From Pedobacter sp. SYSU D00535 (lineage in GTDB: Bacteria; Bacteroidota; Bacteroidia; Sphingobacteriales; Sphingobacteriaceae), in assembly GCF_017355855.1 (NCBI RefSeq), contig NZ_JAFEWD010000008.1:148901-212900 (forward strand): a DNA stretch of 64,000 nucleotides, read 5' to 3'. Below are positions 45,345 to 54,020 of the stretch, one piece after another; the first letter of the stretch is position 1, and each line of letters begins with the position of its first letter. The notes under the pieces were generated by a model. It was not told the DNA's origin. It saw only the letters and a list, made by a program, of their open reading frames with translations, and made no database searches. A program made the position numbers and the translations under genes.

Positions 45345-46598
45345 ATGGATTTTAAACTCAAAAAGAAGATACTGGCACTGGCAGCTGCGCTGAGTTTTGC
45401 TGCAGGTGCGTTCGCCCAGGGGAATAACTACGTTCAGAACTACACTAAGTACGAAGGATTGGCGCTGACGCCTCCAATGGGCTGGAACAGCTGGAATAAA
45501 TTTGCCTGTAATGTGGATGAGAAGATGATCCGCGAGATCGCCGATGCGATGGTCTCCTCAGGAATGAAGGCTGCGGGTTATACCTACATTAATATTGACG
45601 ACTGCTGGCATGGCGACCGGGATAGTTTGGGCTTTATCCATCCGGATCCTAAACGTTTTCCTTCGGGGATGAAGGCGCTGACCGATTACGTGCATTCCAA
45701 AGGACTGAAGTTTGGGATCTACTCTGATGCGGGTTCTCAAACTTGTGGGGGCCGCCCGGGTAGTCGTGGCTATGAATTCCAGGACGCGATGACCTATGCT
45801 CAATGGGGTGTCGATTATTTGAAATACGACTGGTGCAACACAGAAGGACTGAAAGCGGAAGGAGCGTATAAAACCATGACAGCAGCCTTGAGAAAAGCCG
45901 GTCGTCCTGTTGTGTTGAGCATTTGTGAATGGGGAACCGACAAGCCCTGGGAATGGGGGCAAACAGTTGGTCACCTTTGGAGAACAACGGGTGATATCTA
46001 CAACTGCTTCGATTGCGTGAAGGATCACGGAACCTGGAAATCATGGGGAATTATGCAGATTTTAGATCAGCAGGAGGGATTGCGTCAATACGCCGGGCCC
46101 GGCCGTTGGAATGATCCGGACATGCTGGAGGTAGGTAACGGGATGTCTGTTAATCAGGATAGAGCGCATTTTTCCATGTGGGCGATGCTTGCTGCTCCGC
46201 TCATTGCGGGCAATGATTTGAGGAACATGAGCCAACAAACCATCGACATTCTGACGAACAGGGAAGTAATCGCAATTAATCAGGATGAGCTGGGGATCCA
46301 GGGTTTCAAACACAGTACAAAAGACAGCGTGCAAACCTGGTACAAACCCTTGAAGAACGGCGACTGGGCAGTATGTTTTTTAAACCGTTCTAAAACTCCG
46401 CAAAAAGTGGAACTGAACTGGCAGACGGAGACGATTACGGATGATTTCGCCAAACGCGAATTGAACGCCAAAGCGCAGCCCTACAGGATCCGCAACATCT
46501 GGACGAAAAAAGACCAGGGCACCACGAAGAAGGCGCTGAACCTCGTTGTGCCTGCCCAGGATGTGGTAATGTTCAGATTAAGTCCGAATGCCAAATAA
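45345..46598 (+). CDS. GH27 alpha-galactosidase
   Basis: 417 residues, signal peptide (AAGAFAQ). GH27 motifs are intact: TPPMGWNSWNKF, YINIDDCWHGDRD, nucleophile Asp162 in YLKYDWCN, and RWNDPDMLEVGNGM carrying the acid/base Asp. It removes alpha-1,6-galactose side groups from galactomannan or galactoglucomannan, opening the backbone to the mannanases. It begins 17 bp after the GH3 gene and completes the GH5-GH3-GH27 cluster. Confidence 0.96.
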   Translation: MDFKLKKKILALAAALSFAAGAFAQGNNYVQNYTKYEGLALTPPMGWNSWNKFACNVDEKMIREIADAMVSSGMKAAGYTYINIDDCWHGDRDSLGFIHPDPKRFPSGMKALTDYVHSKGLKFGIYSDAGSQTCGGRPGSRGYEFQDAMTYAQWGVDYLKYDWCNTEGLKAEGAYKTMTAALRKAGRPVVLSICEWGTDKPWEWGQTVGHLWRTTGDIYNCFDCVKDHGTWKSWGIMQILDQQEGLRQYAGPGRWNDPDMLEVGNGMSVNQDRAHFSMWAMLAAPLIAGNDLRNMSQQTIDILTNREVIAINQDELGIQGFKHSTKDSVQTWYKPLKNGDWAVCFLNRSKTPQKVELNWQTETITDDFAKRELNAKAQPYRIRNIWTKKDQGTTKKALNLVVPAQDVVMFRLSPNAK

Positions 46599-46609
46599 GT
46601 TGGGTAATC

Positions 46610-46637
46610 AGGAGCTAAAGGCTGTCCTCCGCTGGCG
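46610..46637 (+). repeat. Dispersed repeat copy 1 (AGGAGCTAAAGG...CTGGCG)
   Basis: 28 bp identical to copy 2, beginning AGGAGCTAAAGG and ending CTCCGCTGGCG. After it, a 25-bp hairpin-forming stretch (TCCCG ... CGGGA, 46643-46661) interrupts what is in copy 2 a continuous GCGGAGGTGGCG. TGGGTA precedes both copies. Confidence 0.8.
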
Positions 46638-46755
46638 AGCTTGTCCCGTTTAAGTTTCGGGAAGGTGGCGTAGCCCGGGTAACGTGATAGCAAGGTTGTC
46701 CAGCCACTTTCAAACTGATACCCTAGATGAACGGGAGAGTTGGGTATCCGTAGGC

Positions 46756-46783
46756 AGGAGCTAAAGGCTGTCCTCCGCTGGCG
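46756..46783 (+). repeat. Dispersed repeat copy 2
   Basis: Identical 28 bp to copy 1, 146 bp downstream. It continues into a palindromic part, CCTCCGCTGGCGGAGG, then GTGGCGCAGCCGGAGGTGG. I recall similar GGCGGAGGTGG intergenic elements in other Sphingobacteriaceae and Flavobacteriia. Confidence 0.8.
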
Positions 46784-46934
46784 GAGGTGGCGCAGCCGGA
46801 GGTGGAAAAAGTTTATAATCTGACGTAGCTAGAGCTAGCAAAGCGTGCAAGAAAGTCCAGCCCGAGTCGTCGTCTCCCAAAAATTCGGAAACACAAAATC
46901 AGAATTTATCAATATACTTATATTTCAATCCCCA

Positions 46935-48038
46935 ATGAGGAAATTCTATTCAATCCTTTTTACATTCTTAGTTGCATCGCTGGCGGCTTTCGGTCAGACA
47001 GTACGAGATTTGAAAAAAAAGAATGAGTTAACAGGAGAACAGCTACAGCCCCTAGGGCGCTATGATCAAGCCGATGGCAAGCTGGAGCTGATCGGCTCTG
47101 CAGTTCATTTCGGTGTAAGCTTTGAAGGCGAGCAGTGCCAGCTGCTGGTATCTGTGCACGACTGGCAGAACCGTAATTACATCCAGTATGAACTGGACGG
47201 CGTTTATCAAAAAAGGCTGACTATAAAGGGAGGCAGTACCAATACCATCACCATTCAGGCTCTCTCTAAAGGGAAACACACACTTTGGATTTATAAGGCC
47301 ACAGAAGCGCAAACCGGTCCCGTTTTTATTCATAAGCTGCAGGCGAAAAACATCAAACCCTTAGCTATTAAAAAGAAACCGCTTATCGAGTTTATCGGGA
47401 ATAGCATTACCTGCGGAGCCGCTGCCGATGCTTCAGAAATACCTTGCGGAGCGGGAGAGTACCACGACCAGCATAACGCCTACCAGGCTTACGGTCCTCG
47501 CACGGCCAGGGCGCTTAATGTCAACTACATCTTAAGCAGCGTCAGCGGGTATGGGATGTATCGGAATTGGAATAGTGAGGGGCCAACCCTGCCCCAGGTT
47601 TATGACAAACTCGATCTGCAAGAGCAAAGCACCCGTCCCTGGAATGCAGCAGCTTATCGTCCGGATATTATTAGTATTGCCTTAGGTACCAATGACCTGA
47701 GTGGCGGCGATGGGAAGCAATCCAGGGCAGCCTTCGATTCAACGGCTTTTATTAATGCTTACGTGAAGTTTGTTAAAAAGATCAGGACTAGTCACCCCGA
47801 TGCACAGATCCTGCTGTTGAATAATCTTCCAGGAGGTGGCGACCGAGGTCAGCTCCTTCAATCTTGCCTGGAAAGCGTGAAAAGGCAGATTGATGCGACC
47901 CATCCCACACAAAAGCCGCTTGCAATATTCCTTTTCGAAGGCAGACAGATGCAAGGCTGCACCGGTCATCCAAGCGTAGCAGATCATGATTTAATGGCGA
48001 AGGAGTTATTGCCGTTTCTAACAAAGCTGATAAAATAA
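46935..48038 (+). CDS. CE2-like SGNH acetyl esterase
   Basis: 367 residues from the ATG at 46935, which gives a clean signal peptide (LFTFLVASLAAFGQ); a start at 46845 would add 30 unrelated residues. An N-terminal beta-sandwich (about 40-145) precedes the SGNH domain with Ser157 in IEFIGNSITCG, Gly/Asn blocks (SVSGYGM, ALGTNDL) and the C-terminal GHPSVADHD with the catalytic His. This two-domain form is CE2, whose members de-acetylate mannan and glucomannan oligosaccharides. It complements the galactosidase and mannanases upstream. Confidence 0.88.
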   Translation: MRKFYSILFTFLVASLAAFGQTVRDLKKKNELTGEQLQPLGRYDQADGKLELIGSAVHFGVSFEGEQCQLLVSVHDWQNRNYIQYELDGVYQKRLTIKGGSTNTITIQALSKGKHTLWIYKATEAQTGPVFIHKLQAKNIKPLAIKKKPLIEFIGNSITCGAAADASEIPCGAGEYHDQHNAYQAYGPRTARALNVNYILSSVSGYGMYRNWNSEGPTLPQVYDKLDLQEQSTRPWNAAAYRPDIISIALGTNDLSGGDGKQSRAAFDSTAFINAYVKFVKKIRTSHPDAQILLLNNLPGGGDRGQLLQSCLESVKRQIDATHPTQKPLAIFLFEGRQMQGCTGHPSVADHDLMAKELLPFLTKLIK

Positions 48039-48076
48039 AAGGAAATGGAGAGGTGGCTCCGGATAAGAGCGCTTTG

Positions 48077-48107
48077 AAAGCAGAGCTGAGCAGGTTCTGC
48101 TTTTTTT
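48077..48107 (+). terminator. Intrinsic terminator after the CE2-like gene
   Basis: AAAGCAGA (48077-48084) pairs with TCTGCTTT (48096-48103), followed by more T. Confidence 0.8.
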
Positions 48108-48205
48108 GATTTTGTTGTACCCGCTCCTGGCTTTTCCTCCTCCATCCTGAAAGGGATAAAATAATGTCGGTTTTGGCTCTTTTAACTTGCTGATAAAGAA
48201 TTGGT

Positions 48206-48261
48206 TAAACATTTGGTGCCCTTTTTTTAAGCAATTGAAGCAGCCTAAGCGCACAAATTTG
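48206..48261 (+). promoter_or_regulatory. Putative HTCS operator and promoter of the symporter-GH130-epimerase unit
   Basis: Half-sites AACATT (48208-48213) and AGCAAT (48230-48235), 22 bp apart, with GCCC and a seven-T tract between. The -7 box CAAATTTG starts at 48254, 24 bp after the second half-site starts. Confidence 0.72.
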
Positions 48262-48356
48262 TCTTATCGCAGAAAGGGAAGTAGCGATAAGCAGGAACAG
48301 CAGACCGTGAATCTTCCTTTCTCGCTAACCATTATAAACACTAAAGGAATTCAAAA

Positions 48357-50246
48357 ATGAACCTGCAATTAATAGACGTCAGCATGATCGTGTTTTACCT
48401 CATCATGATGGTCATGATCGGTTGGTATTATCGCAATAAAGCGCGCCAAAACAAAGAAAGTTACCTGATGGGAGGGAAGAAATTACCCTGGTACATGCTC
48501 GGCCTGAGTGATGCCTCTGATATGTTCGACATCAGCGGTACCATGTGGATGGTTTCTCTTTGCTTTGTCTACGGCCTCAAAAGTATCTGGATCCCCTGGC
48601 TGTGGCCCGTGTTTAACCAGGTATTTAATATGATGTTCCTGGCTAAGTGGCTGCGCAGGAGTAATGCAGATACGGGTGCCGAATGGCTCGCCACCCGTTT
48701 TGGTCTGGCAGGTAAGGGAGTAAAGGCATCACATAACATTGTAGTAGCCTTTGCGCTGATCGGCTGCCTCGGCTTTCTGGCTTACGGTTTTGTAGGATTA
48801 GGAAAGTTCATTGAAATATTCGTTCCCTGGGATATTGTGCAACCCTATATCCCCTTTTATGTCCCTGCTCCTTACGTTGCACATTTCTATGGGATCATTT
48901 TTACGCTTTTTGCGATGTTCTATTCGATCCTGGGTGGTATGCACAGCATCGTGCTGGGCGACGCGATCAAGTATACTATCATGACGGTGGGCTGTATCAC
49001 TATCGCCATCATAGCGATGACCCATTTGCAGGGAAGATCGCTGAACGTGCCGGCAGGATGGGACGATCCTTTCTTCGGCTGGCAGCTCGACCTCGACTGG
49101 AGTAGCATTGTTCCTGCTGCTAATGAAAAAATTCAGGACGATGGATTCAGCCTGTTCGGTATTTTCTTTATGATGATGCTCTTCAAAGGAGTGCTATCCA
49201 GTATGGCTGGTCCTGCTCCCAACTACGATATGCAAAAGGTGCTGTCTACACGTTCGCCGGAAGAAGCCTCCAAGATGACCGGCTTTGTGTCCATTATCCT
49301 TTTGCCGATCCGCTACTCGATGGTGGTAGGTTTAACCGTGCTTGCGCTCCTCTACTTTGATCAGCTGAACATTAAAACGGAAACCGGCGACTATGACTTC
49401 GAGCGCATTCTCCCTGCAGCGGTGAATACCTTTATTCCTACCGGTGTACTGGGTCTGGTACTTACCGGTCTTTTAGGAGCCTTTATGGGAACTTTTTCCG
49501 GTACGCTGAACGCTGCTCAAGCCTATATCGTAAATGATATTTATCTGAAATACATCAATCCCACAGCTTCTACACGGAAAATTATCACTACCAATTACCT
49601 GGTCGGGGTGGTGGTGGTAGCTGTTGGCGTGATTCTGGGCTTCTTTGCGAAAGACGTAAACAGCATTCTCCAATGGATTGTAGGCGCCCTTTACGGGGGA
49701 TATATCGCCGCTAATGTGCTGAAGTGGTACTGGTGGCGCTTCAATGCCAATGGCTTCTTCTGGGGAATGGCCGCAGGTATTGCAGCGGCACTTGTTTTTC
49801 CCTTTGTTTTCCCGAACATTCTCCCGCTATACGTTTGGCCTTTGTTATTCTTGATTTCCCTGGGAGGATGTCTTTTTGGAACGTTCGCAGCTCCGCCTAC
49901 GGATAGCGAGGTGTTGAAGAGTTTTTACCGGACGGTGAGGCCCTGGGGTTTCTGGAAACCGGTTTTGGAGCAGGTGAGGGCCGAAGACCCTACTTTTGAG
50001 CCAAACAAAAACTTCAAGCTGGACATGTTTAATGTGTCATTGGGAATTGTGGCGCAGCTCTGCTTAACCATCCTTCCCATGTACCTGATCCTGGGCATGC
50101 AAACCCCGCTGATCGTAACCGTGCTGATCCTGGTGGTATTACTACTGATCCTTAAGAAGACCTGGTGGAACAGGCTGAAGGATGAACCGCCTGCTCCGGG
50201 ACCGGCAGCAGTAGCGCCGGGCCAGCGTAAAGAGGCGGTGATTTAG
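48357..50246 (+). CDS. Sodium:solute symporter (SSS family), probable mannobiose importer
   Basis: 629 residues with about 14-15 membrane segments (YLMGGKKLPWYMLGLSDASDMFDISGTMW, MHSIVLGDAIKYTIMTVG) and a Pro/Ala-rich tail. It is longer than the amino-sugar symporter at 5568 and belongs to another SSS branch. Order symporter - GH130 - 2-epimerase matches the B. fragilis mannan gene set, in which a sugar:cation symporter precedes the epimerase. It should move mannobiose from periplasm to cytoplasm. Confidence 0.9.
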   Translation: MNLQLIDVSMIVFYLIMMVMIGWYYRNKARQNKESYLMGGKKLPWYMLGLSDASDMFDISGTMWMVSLCFVYGLKSIWIPWLWPVFNQVFNMMFLAKWLRRSNADTGAEWLATRFGLAGKGVKASHNIVVAFALIGCLGFLAYGFVGLGKFIEIFVPWDIVQPYIPFYVPAPYVAHFYGIIFTLFAMFYSILGGMHSIVLGDAIKYTIMTVGCITIAIIAMTHLQGRSLNVPAGWDDPFFGWQLDLDWSSIVPAANEKIQDDGFSLFGIFFMMMLFKGVLSSMAGPAPNYDMQKVLSTRSPEEASKMTGFVSIILLPIRYSMVVGLTVLALLYFDQLNIKTETGDYDFERILPAAVNTFIPTGVLGLVLTGLLGAFMGTFSGTLNAAQAYIVNDIYLKYINPTASTRKIITTNYLVGVVVVAVGVILGFFAKDVNSILQWIVGALYGGYIAANVLKWYWWRFNANGFFWGMAAGIAAALVFPFVFPNILPLYVWPLLFLISLGGCLFGTFAAPPTDSEVLKSFYRTVRPWGFWKPVLEQVRAEDPTFEPNKNFKLDMFNVSLGIVAQLCLTILPMYLILGMQTPLIVTVLILVVLLLILKKTWWNRLKDEPPAPGPAAVAPGQRKEAVI

Positions 50247-50266
50247 GAATAAAAAAATGAACATAA

Positions 50267-50285
50267 CCGCCGGAAGCTCCGGCGG
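50267..50285. terminator. Intercistronic hairpin between symporter and GH130
   Basis: CCGCCGGA (50267-50274) and TCCGGCGG (50278-50285) form a perfect 8-bp stem with a 3-nt loop, followed by CTTT. The T-run is too short for a strong terminator; it may protect the downstream mRNA or reduce read-through. Confidence 0.5.
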
Positions 50286-50303
50286 CTTTACCACATAATA
50301 ACG

Positions 50304-51497
50304 ATGCAAGAAACATCCACAACTAACACCATTTTCGAAAAGCGTCTAACCGCATTACGCCAGGCACACGAAGCGCTGTTGAGTCAAGAAAACCAGCCGG
50401 AAGAGCTGGGAAACGGCATCTTTACCCGCTACCAAAATCCTATATTAACAGCAGCTCATGCTCCCCTGGAGTGGCGCTACGATCTGAATCCCGAAACTAA
50501 TCCTTATTTGATGGAGCGATTCGGGATCAATGCTACTTTCAACTCGGGAGCGATTAAATTGAATGGGAAGTACCTGGTGGTAGCCCGTGTAGAAGGCTAT
50601 GATCGTAAGTCTTTTTTCGCTGTCGCGGAAAGTGATAACGGTATCGACAATTTCCGGTTCTGGGAGTACCCCTGTTTGATTCCCGAGACCCAGGAGCCCG
50701 ATACCAATATTTACGATATGCGATTGGTTCAGCACGAGGATGGCTGGATCTACGGCCTGTTCTGTACCGAACGCCGTGACCCTTCGGCACCTGAGGGGGA
50801 CCAAAGTGCCGCTGTGGCCCAATGTGGAATTGTACGTACTAAAGACCTCCTTACCTGGGAACGCTTGGCCGACTTGAAAACACCTTCGCCTCAGCAGCGG
50901 AATGTGGTGTTGCACCCCGAGTTCGTCGATGGCAAATACGCTTTCTATACCCGTCCTCAGGATAGTTTCATTGAGGCCGGAAAGGGGGGCGGAATAGGCT
51001 TTGGCTTAAGCGATGGGATCGAAAACGCGGTAATTGAGGAGGAAATCGTGATCGACAGGAAGCAGTACCATACGGTGTACGAAGCAAAGAACGGTTTAGG
51101 ACCGGCTCCTATCAAAACCGAAAAAGGCTGGTTGCATCTGGCCCATGGCGTGCGAAATACGGCAGCGGGTCTGCGCTATGTTCTCTACGTTTTTATGACG
51201 GATCTGAACGATATCACAAAGGTGATTCATAAGCCAGCTGGTTACTTCATTGCCCCCGAAGGAGCAGAACGTATTGGAGATGTCTCCAACGTAACGTTTA
51301 GCAACGGTTGGATCGCCGACGAAGACGGGAAAGTATTCATCTATTACGCTTCTTCTGATACCCGTCAGCATGTTGCGCTTTCTACCATTGATCAGCTGCT
51401 CGATTATGCCATCAACACGCCGGAAGACGGTTTGCGTTCGGCAAAGTCAGTGGAAGTCATTTATAGCATCATCGACAAGAATAAACGAGTACATTAA
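50304..51497 (+). CDS. GH130 mannosylglucose phosphorylase
   Basis: 397 residues, no signal peptide, so cytoplasmic. GH130_1 features are visible: [54 protein letters not shown], with the catalytic Asp region [18 protein letters not shown] and the phosphate-contacting basic residues around ERRDPS and YTRPQD. The family phosphorolyses 4-O-beta-D-mannosyl-D-glucose to mannose-1-phosphate and glucose, saving one ATP. The epimerase encoded next makes that substrate from mannobiose. Confidence 0.94.
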   Translation: MQETSTTNTIFEKRLTALRQAHEALLSQENQPEELGNGIFTRYQNPILTAAHAPLEWRYDLNPETNPYLMERFGINATFNSGAIKLNGKYLVVARVEGYDRKSFFAVAESDNGIDNFRFWEYPCLIPETQEPDTNIYDMRLVQHEDGWIYGLFCTERRDPSAPEGDQSAAVAQCGIVRTKDLLTWERLADLKTPSPQQRNVVLHPEFVDGKYAFYTRPQDSFIEAGKGGGIGFGLSDGIENAVIEEEIVIDRKQYHTVYEAKNGLGPAPIKTEKGWLHLAHGVRNTAAGLRYVLYVFMTDLNDITKVIHKPAGYFIAPEGAERIGDVSNVTFSNGWIADEDGKVFIYYASSDTRQHVALSTIDQLLDYAINTPEDGLRSAKSVEVIYSIIDKNKRVH

Positions 51498-51563
51498 CAT
51501 TTTTTGAAGACAGCCAGCCCGGCGATTCATTTTCCGGGCTCCTTTGCTCCAGACGCTAAACAT

Positions 51564-52781
51564 ATGTCCGCATCACCCATCTCTACCTCTCAGGATCGCT
51601 ACCAGCAGGAAGTAAAACAGGAACTGAACAATATTTGCCGCTACTGGATGCAGTTTAGTCCCGATACGCGGAACGGCGGCTTCGTCGGCAGGATTGACAA
51701 CGACAATCATATAGATGCTCTGGCGCCGAAAGGATCGGTGTTAAATGCCCGGATTCTGTGGTCTTTTTCTGCTGCCTATAATCTGGAAAAAGATAAAAAA
51801 CTTTTCCGTGTGGCTGACGAGGCTTTCAACTATCTCGCCGACCATTTTATCGACAAAGAATTCGGTGGCGTGTATTGGACCGTGAATGCTTCCGGCGAGC
51901 CGCTGGATACGAAGAAGCAGGTCTATGCCATTGCCTTTACCATTTATGCCTTAAGCGAGTACTATCTGGCAGGTAAGAACGAGGAAGTCAGGGAGCTGGC
52001 AATCCGACTGTATCAGCAATTGGTGGAGAAAAGTTTCGACCGGGAGAAAACGGGGTACTTTGAGGCCTTTACGCGGGACTGGAAAGAGATAGAAGATCTA
52101 CGTCTGAGTGCCAAGGATGCGAACGAAAAAAAGACCATGAACACGCACCTGCACGTGCTGGAAGCTTATACCATCCTGTACAAGATCTGGAAAGACGAAG
52201 GATTGAAAGAGCAGATCGGGCTGCTGATCCAAAATTTCCTGCAGCATATCATAGACGGGCAAAGCGGCCATCTGATCCTGTTTTTTGATGAAAACTGGAC
52301 AAGAAAGTCAGAAACTATCTCCTACGGTCACGACATCGAAGCAGCCTGGCTTTTACTTGAAGCGGCAGAGGTCATCGAAGATGAGCAGCTGATCGGGCGG
52401 GTAAAGGAGGCCTCTATAAAAATGGCAGATGCGGCCGCGGAAGGCCTCAGCGATGATGGCAGTCTGTATTACGAGTACGAGCCTTCGGAGCAGCACCTGA
52501 TTAAAGAAAAACACTGGTGGGTGCAGGCGGAGGCGATGGTCGGTTTTTTTAATGCTTACCAACTAAGCAGGGAGTCGGGCTATCTGGAGAAATCGATTCA
52601 GGTCTGGGAATTCATCCAAAGCTCGATCTTAGATAAAAGAAATGGCGAGTGGTTTTGGGGTGTACTCGAAGATGGGAGCGTAATGCCGGGACAGGATAAA
52701 GTGGGTTTATGGAAATGCCCCTACCATAACAGCAGGGCTTGTATTGAAATTTATCGCCGCATTGAGCACCTTAAAGGTTAG
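51564..52781 (+). CDS. AGE-family cellobiose/mannobiose 2-epimerase
   Basis: 405 residues from the ATG at 51564; a TTG at 51504, only 7 bp after the GH130 stop, would add 20 residues without recognised motif, so the shorter form is preferred. No signal peptide. The (alpha/alpha)6 barrel of the AGE family is indicated by NGGFVGRIDNDN, KGSVLNARILWSFSAAY, the His-containing NTHLHVLEAYT, ISYGHDIEAAWLL and HWWVQAEAMVGFFNAYQ. It converts beta-1,4-mannobiose to mannosylglucose, the substrate of GH130. Confidence 0.92.
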   Translation: MSASPISTSQDRYQQEVKQELNNICRYWMQFSPDTRNGGFVGRIDNDNHIDALAPKGSVLNARILWSFSAAYNLEKDKKLFRVADEAFNYLADHFIDKEFGGVYWTVNASGEPLDTKKQVYAIAFTIYALSEYYLAGKNEEVRELAIRLYQQLVEKSFDREKTGYFEAFTRDWKEIEDLRLSAKDANEKKTMNTHLHVLEAYTILYKIWKDEGLKEQIGLLIQNFLQHIIDGQSGHLILFFDENWTRKSETISYGHDIEAAWLLLEAAEVIEDEQLIGRVKEASIKMADAAAEGLSDDGSLYYEYEPSEQHLIKEKHWWVQAEAMVGFFNAYQLSRESGYLEKSIQVWEFIQSSILDKRNGEWFWGVLEDGSVMPGQDKVGLWKCPYHNSRACIEIYRRIEHLKG

Positions 52782-52789
52782 CTAGTTCT

Positions 52790-53767
52790 TTACTCTTCTT
52801 TATTTAGCGCTCTCAACACTTTACGAATATATTTCCCGGCGGGCGTCAGCTGCTGCTGGGTCCACTGGCCCCTGACGTTAGCTCCCGGCTCAAGCAGTGC
52901 TGTCGTTTCTTTTTTGTCGGTGATATTCCAGTTAGCCCAGCTAAGTTTATTCTTTTCCATCCAGTTAAGCCACTTTTTGCTTTTCTTTCGACTAAACTCT
53001 CCATCACCATTCGCTTCACCCACACCCCATTCTGTCACAAAAAGGGGAAGGCCGCGATCGATGGCAAATTGAGCCCGGTCCCTAAGTTGCTTTTGGTGAG
53101 AGCGATCGGAGGCATAAAAATGGAAAGAATAGGCAATGTTGGTATAACCCTGTATCGGATCTTTGGCCACAATATCCACATCCTGGTCCCAATGCGGAGA
53201 GCCTACTATGATGAGGTTTTCTGCATCGTACCGGCGGATCGTTTTGATCAGCTCCACAGCATAATTTTTAACGGTGTTCCAGCTTTGTCGTTCGGGCTCG
53301 TTCCAAATTTCATAGATGACGTTTGGCTTGCCGGAATAGCGCTGAGCCATCTCCGAAAAGAATTTTTTCGACTGGTCCAGATGTTGCTCCGCGTTATGAT
53401 CGTGCCAATCGATGATGACGTGCATTCCTTTCTCAATAGCATGATCGGCCAAGGTGGTAATTAGCTTTGTTTGTTCCTCCGGCCGCTCCAAATATCCGCC
53501 GGAAGGCTGGACCGCCATCGACAATCGCACCACGGAAACCTTAAAATCTTCCTGCAGCCAGTCGAGCACTGCCGTGTTATAATATTTCTTCCCCTGCCAG
53601 ATGCTCCAGGAAAAGCTGATGCCCCTTAATTGCGCATCTTGTCCTCTGGTATTCAATATCCTGTTTCCCTTTACGCTCAGCTGCAGCTCGGAAGCCGCTT
53701 GGGCAAATCCCGAAAAAGAGTAAGTAAGAAGAAGAAAAACAATACAGAAGGTTTTTTTTATCATCAT
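52790..53767 (-). CDS. GH5 endoglucanase-like (subfamily 2) enzyme
   Basis: 325 residues with a signal peptide (LTYSFSGFAQ). GH5_2 features: RGISFSWSIWQGKKYYN, VIIDWHDHNAEQH, acid/base in IYEIWNEPERQSW, FHFYASDRSHQ and the nucleophile in FVTEWGVGEANG. It probably cleaves beta-1,4-glucan or mixed Glc-Man stretches of glucomannan. It is encoded against the rest of the mannan locus, converging on the epimerase with only 8 bp between stops. Confidence 0.9.
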   Translation of the reverse strand: MMIKKTFCIVFLLLTYSFSGFAQAASELQLSVKGNRILNTRGQDAQLRGISFSWSIWQGKKYYNTAVLDWLQEDFKVSVVRLSMAVQPSGGYLERPEEQTKLITTLADHAIEKGMHVIIDWHDHNAEQHLDQSKKFFSEMAQRYSGKPNVIYEIWNEPERQSWNTVKNYAVELIKTIRRYDAENLIIVGSPHWDQDVDIVAKDPIQGYTNIAYSFHFYASDRSHQKQLRDRAQFAIDRGLPLFVTEWGVGEANGDGEFSRKKSKKWLNWMEKNKLSWANWNITDKKETTALLEPGANVRGQWTQQQLTPAGKYIRKVLRALNKEE

Positions 53768-53946
53768 TTATAACGGCTAGAGAAAGAAAGAGGCCGGCCC
53801 ACTGGGAAGCCGCCTCTTAACCAATCAAGTCTTATTTGTATAAGATCAATCAAAACTATACTTTCAGGAGATCGAAATTGCTCAAATAAAGGGTTCCTTT
53901 TGTAAACTTAAGTCAATTTGGCGAATCGACTATCAGATAACAAAAA

Positions 53947-54002
53947 TTTACATTGCAGGCCCTCTAATTGAACAATTTCAGCAGCAGCTCATTCTATTTT
54001 TA
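53947..54002 (+). promoter_or_regulatory. Putative HTCS operator and promoter of the esterase-GH2 unit
   Basis: Half-sites TACATT (53949-53954) and AACAAT (53971-53976), 22 bp apart, with GCCC between. The -7 box TATTTTTA starts at 53995. The gene would be nearly leaderless (ATG at 54021). Confidence 0.68.
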
Positions 54003-54020
54003 CTTTTTAAACTTTCGTTG

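Larger units (their letters stand above)
46599..46934. other. Repeat-bearing intergenic region before the CE2-like gene
   Basis: 336 bp without a gene. It contains two copies of a GC-rich repeat (46610-46637 and 46756-46783) and their extensions. No HTCS operator was found here; the esterase gene probably depends on read-through or an unrecognised promoter. Confidence 0.6.
48039..48356. other. Terminator and promoter region between the CE2-like and symporter genes
   Basis: 318 bp without a gene. It contains a terminator (48077-48107) and an HTCS-type promoter (48206-48261), so the symporter starts a new transcription unit with a leader of about 90 nt. Confidence 0.65.
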
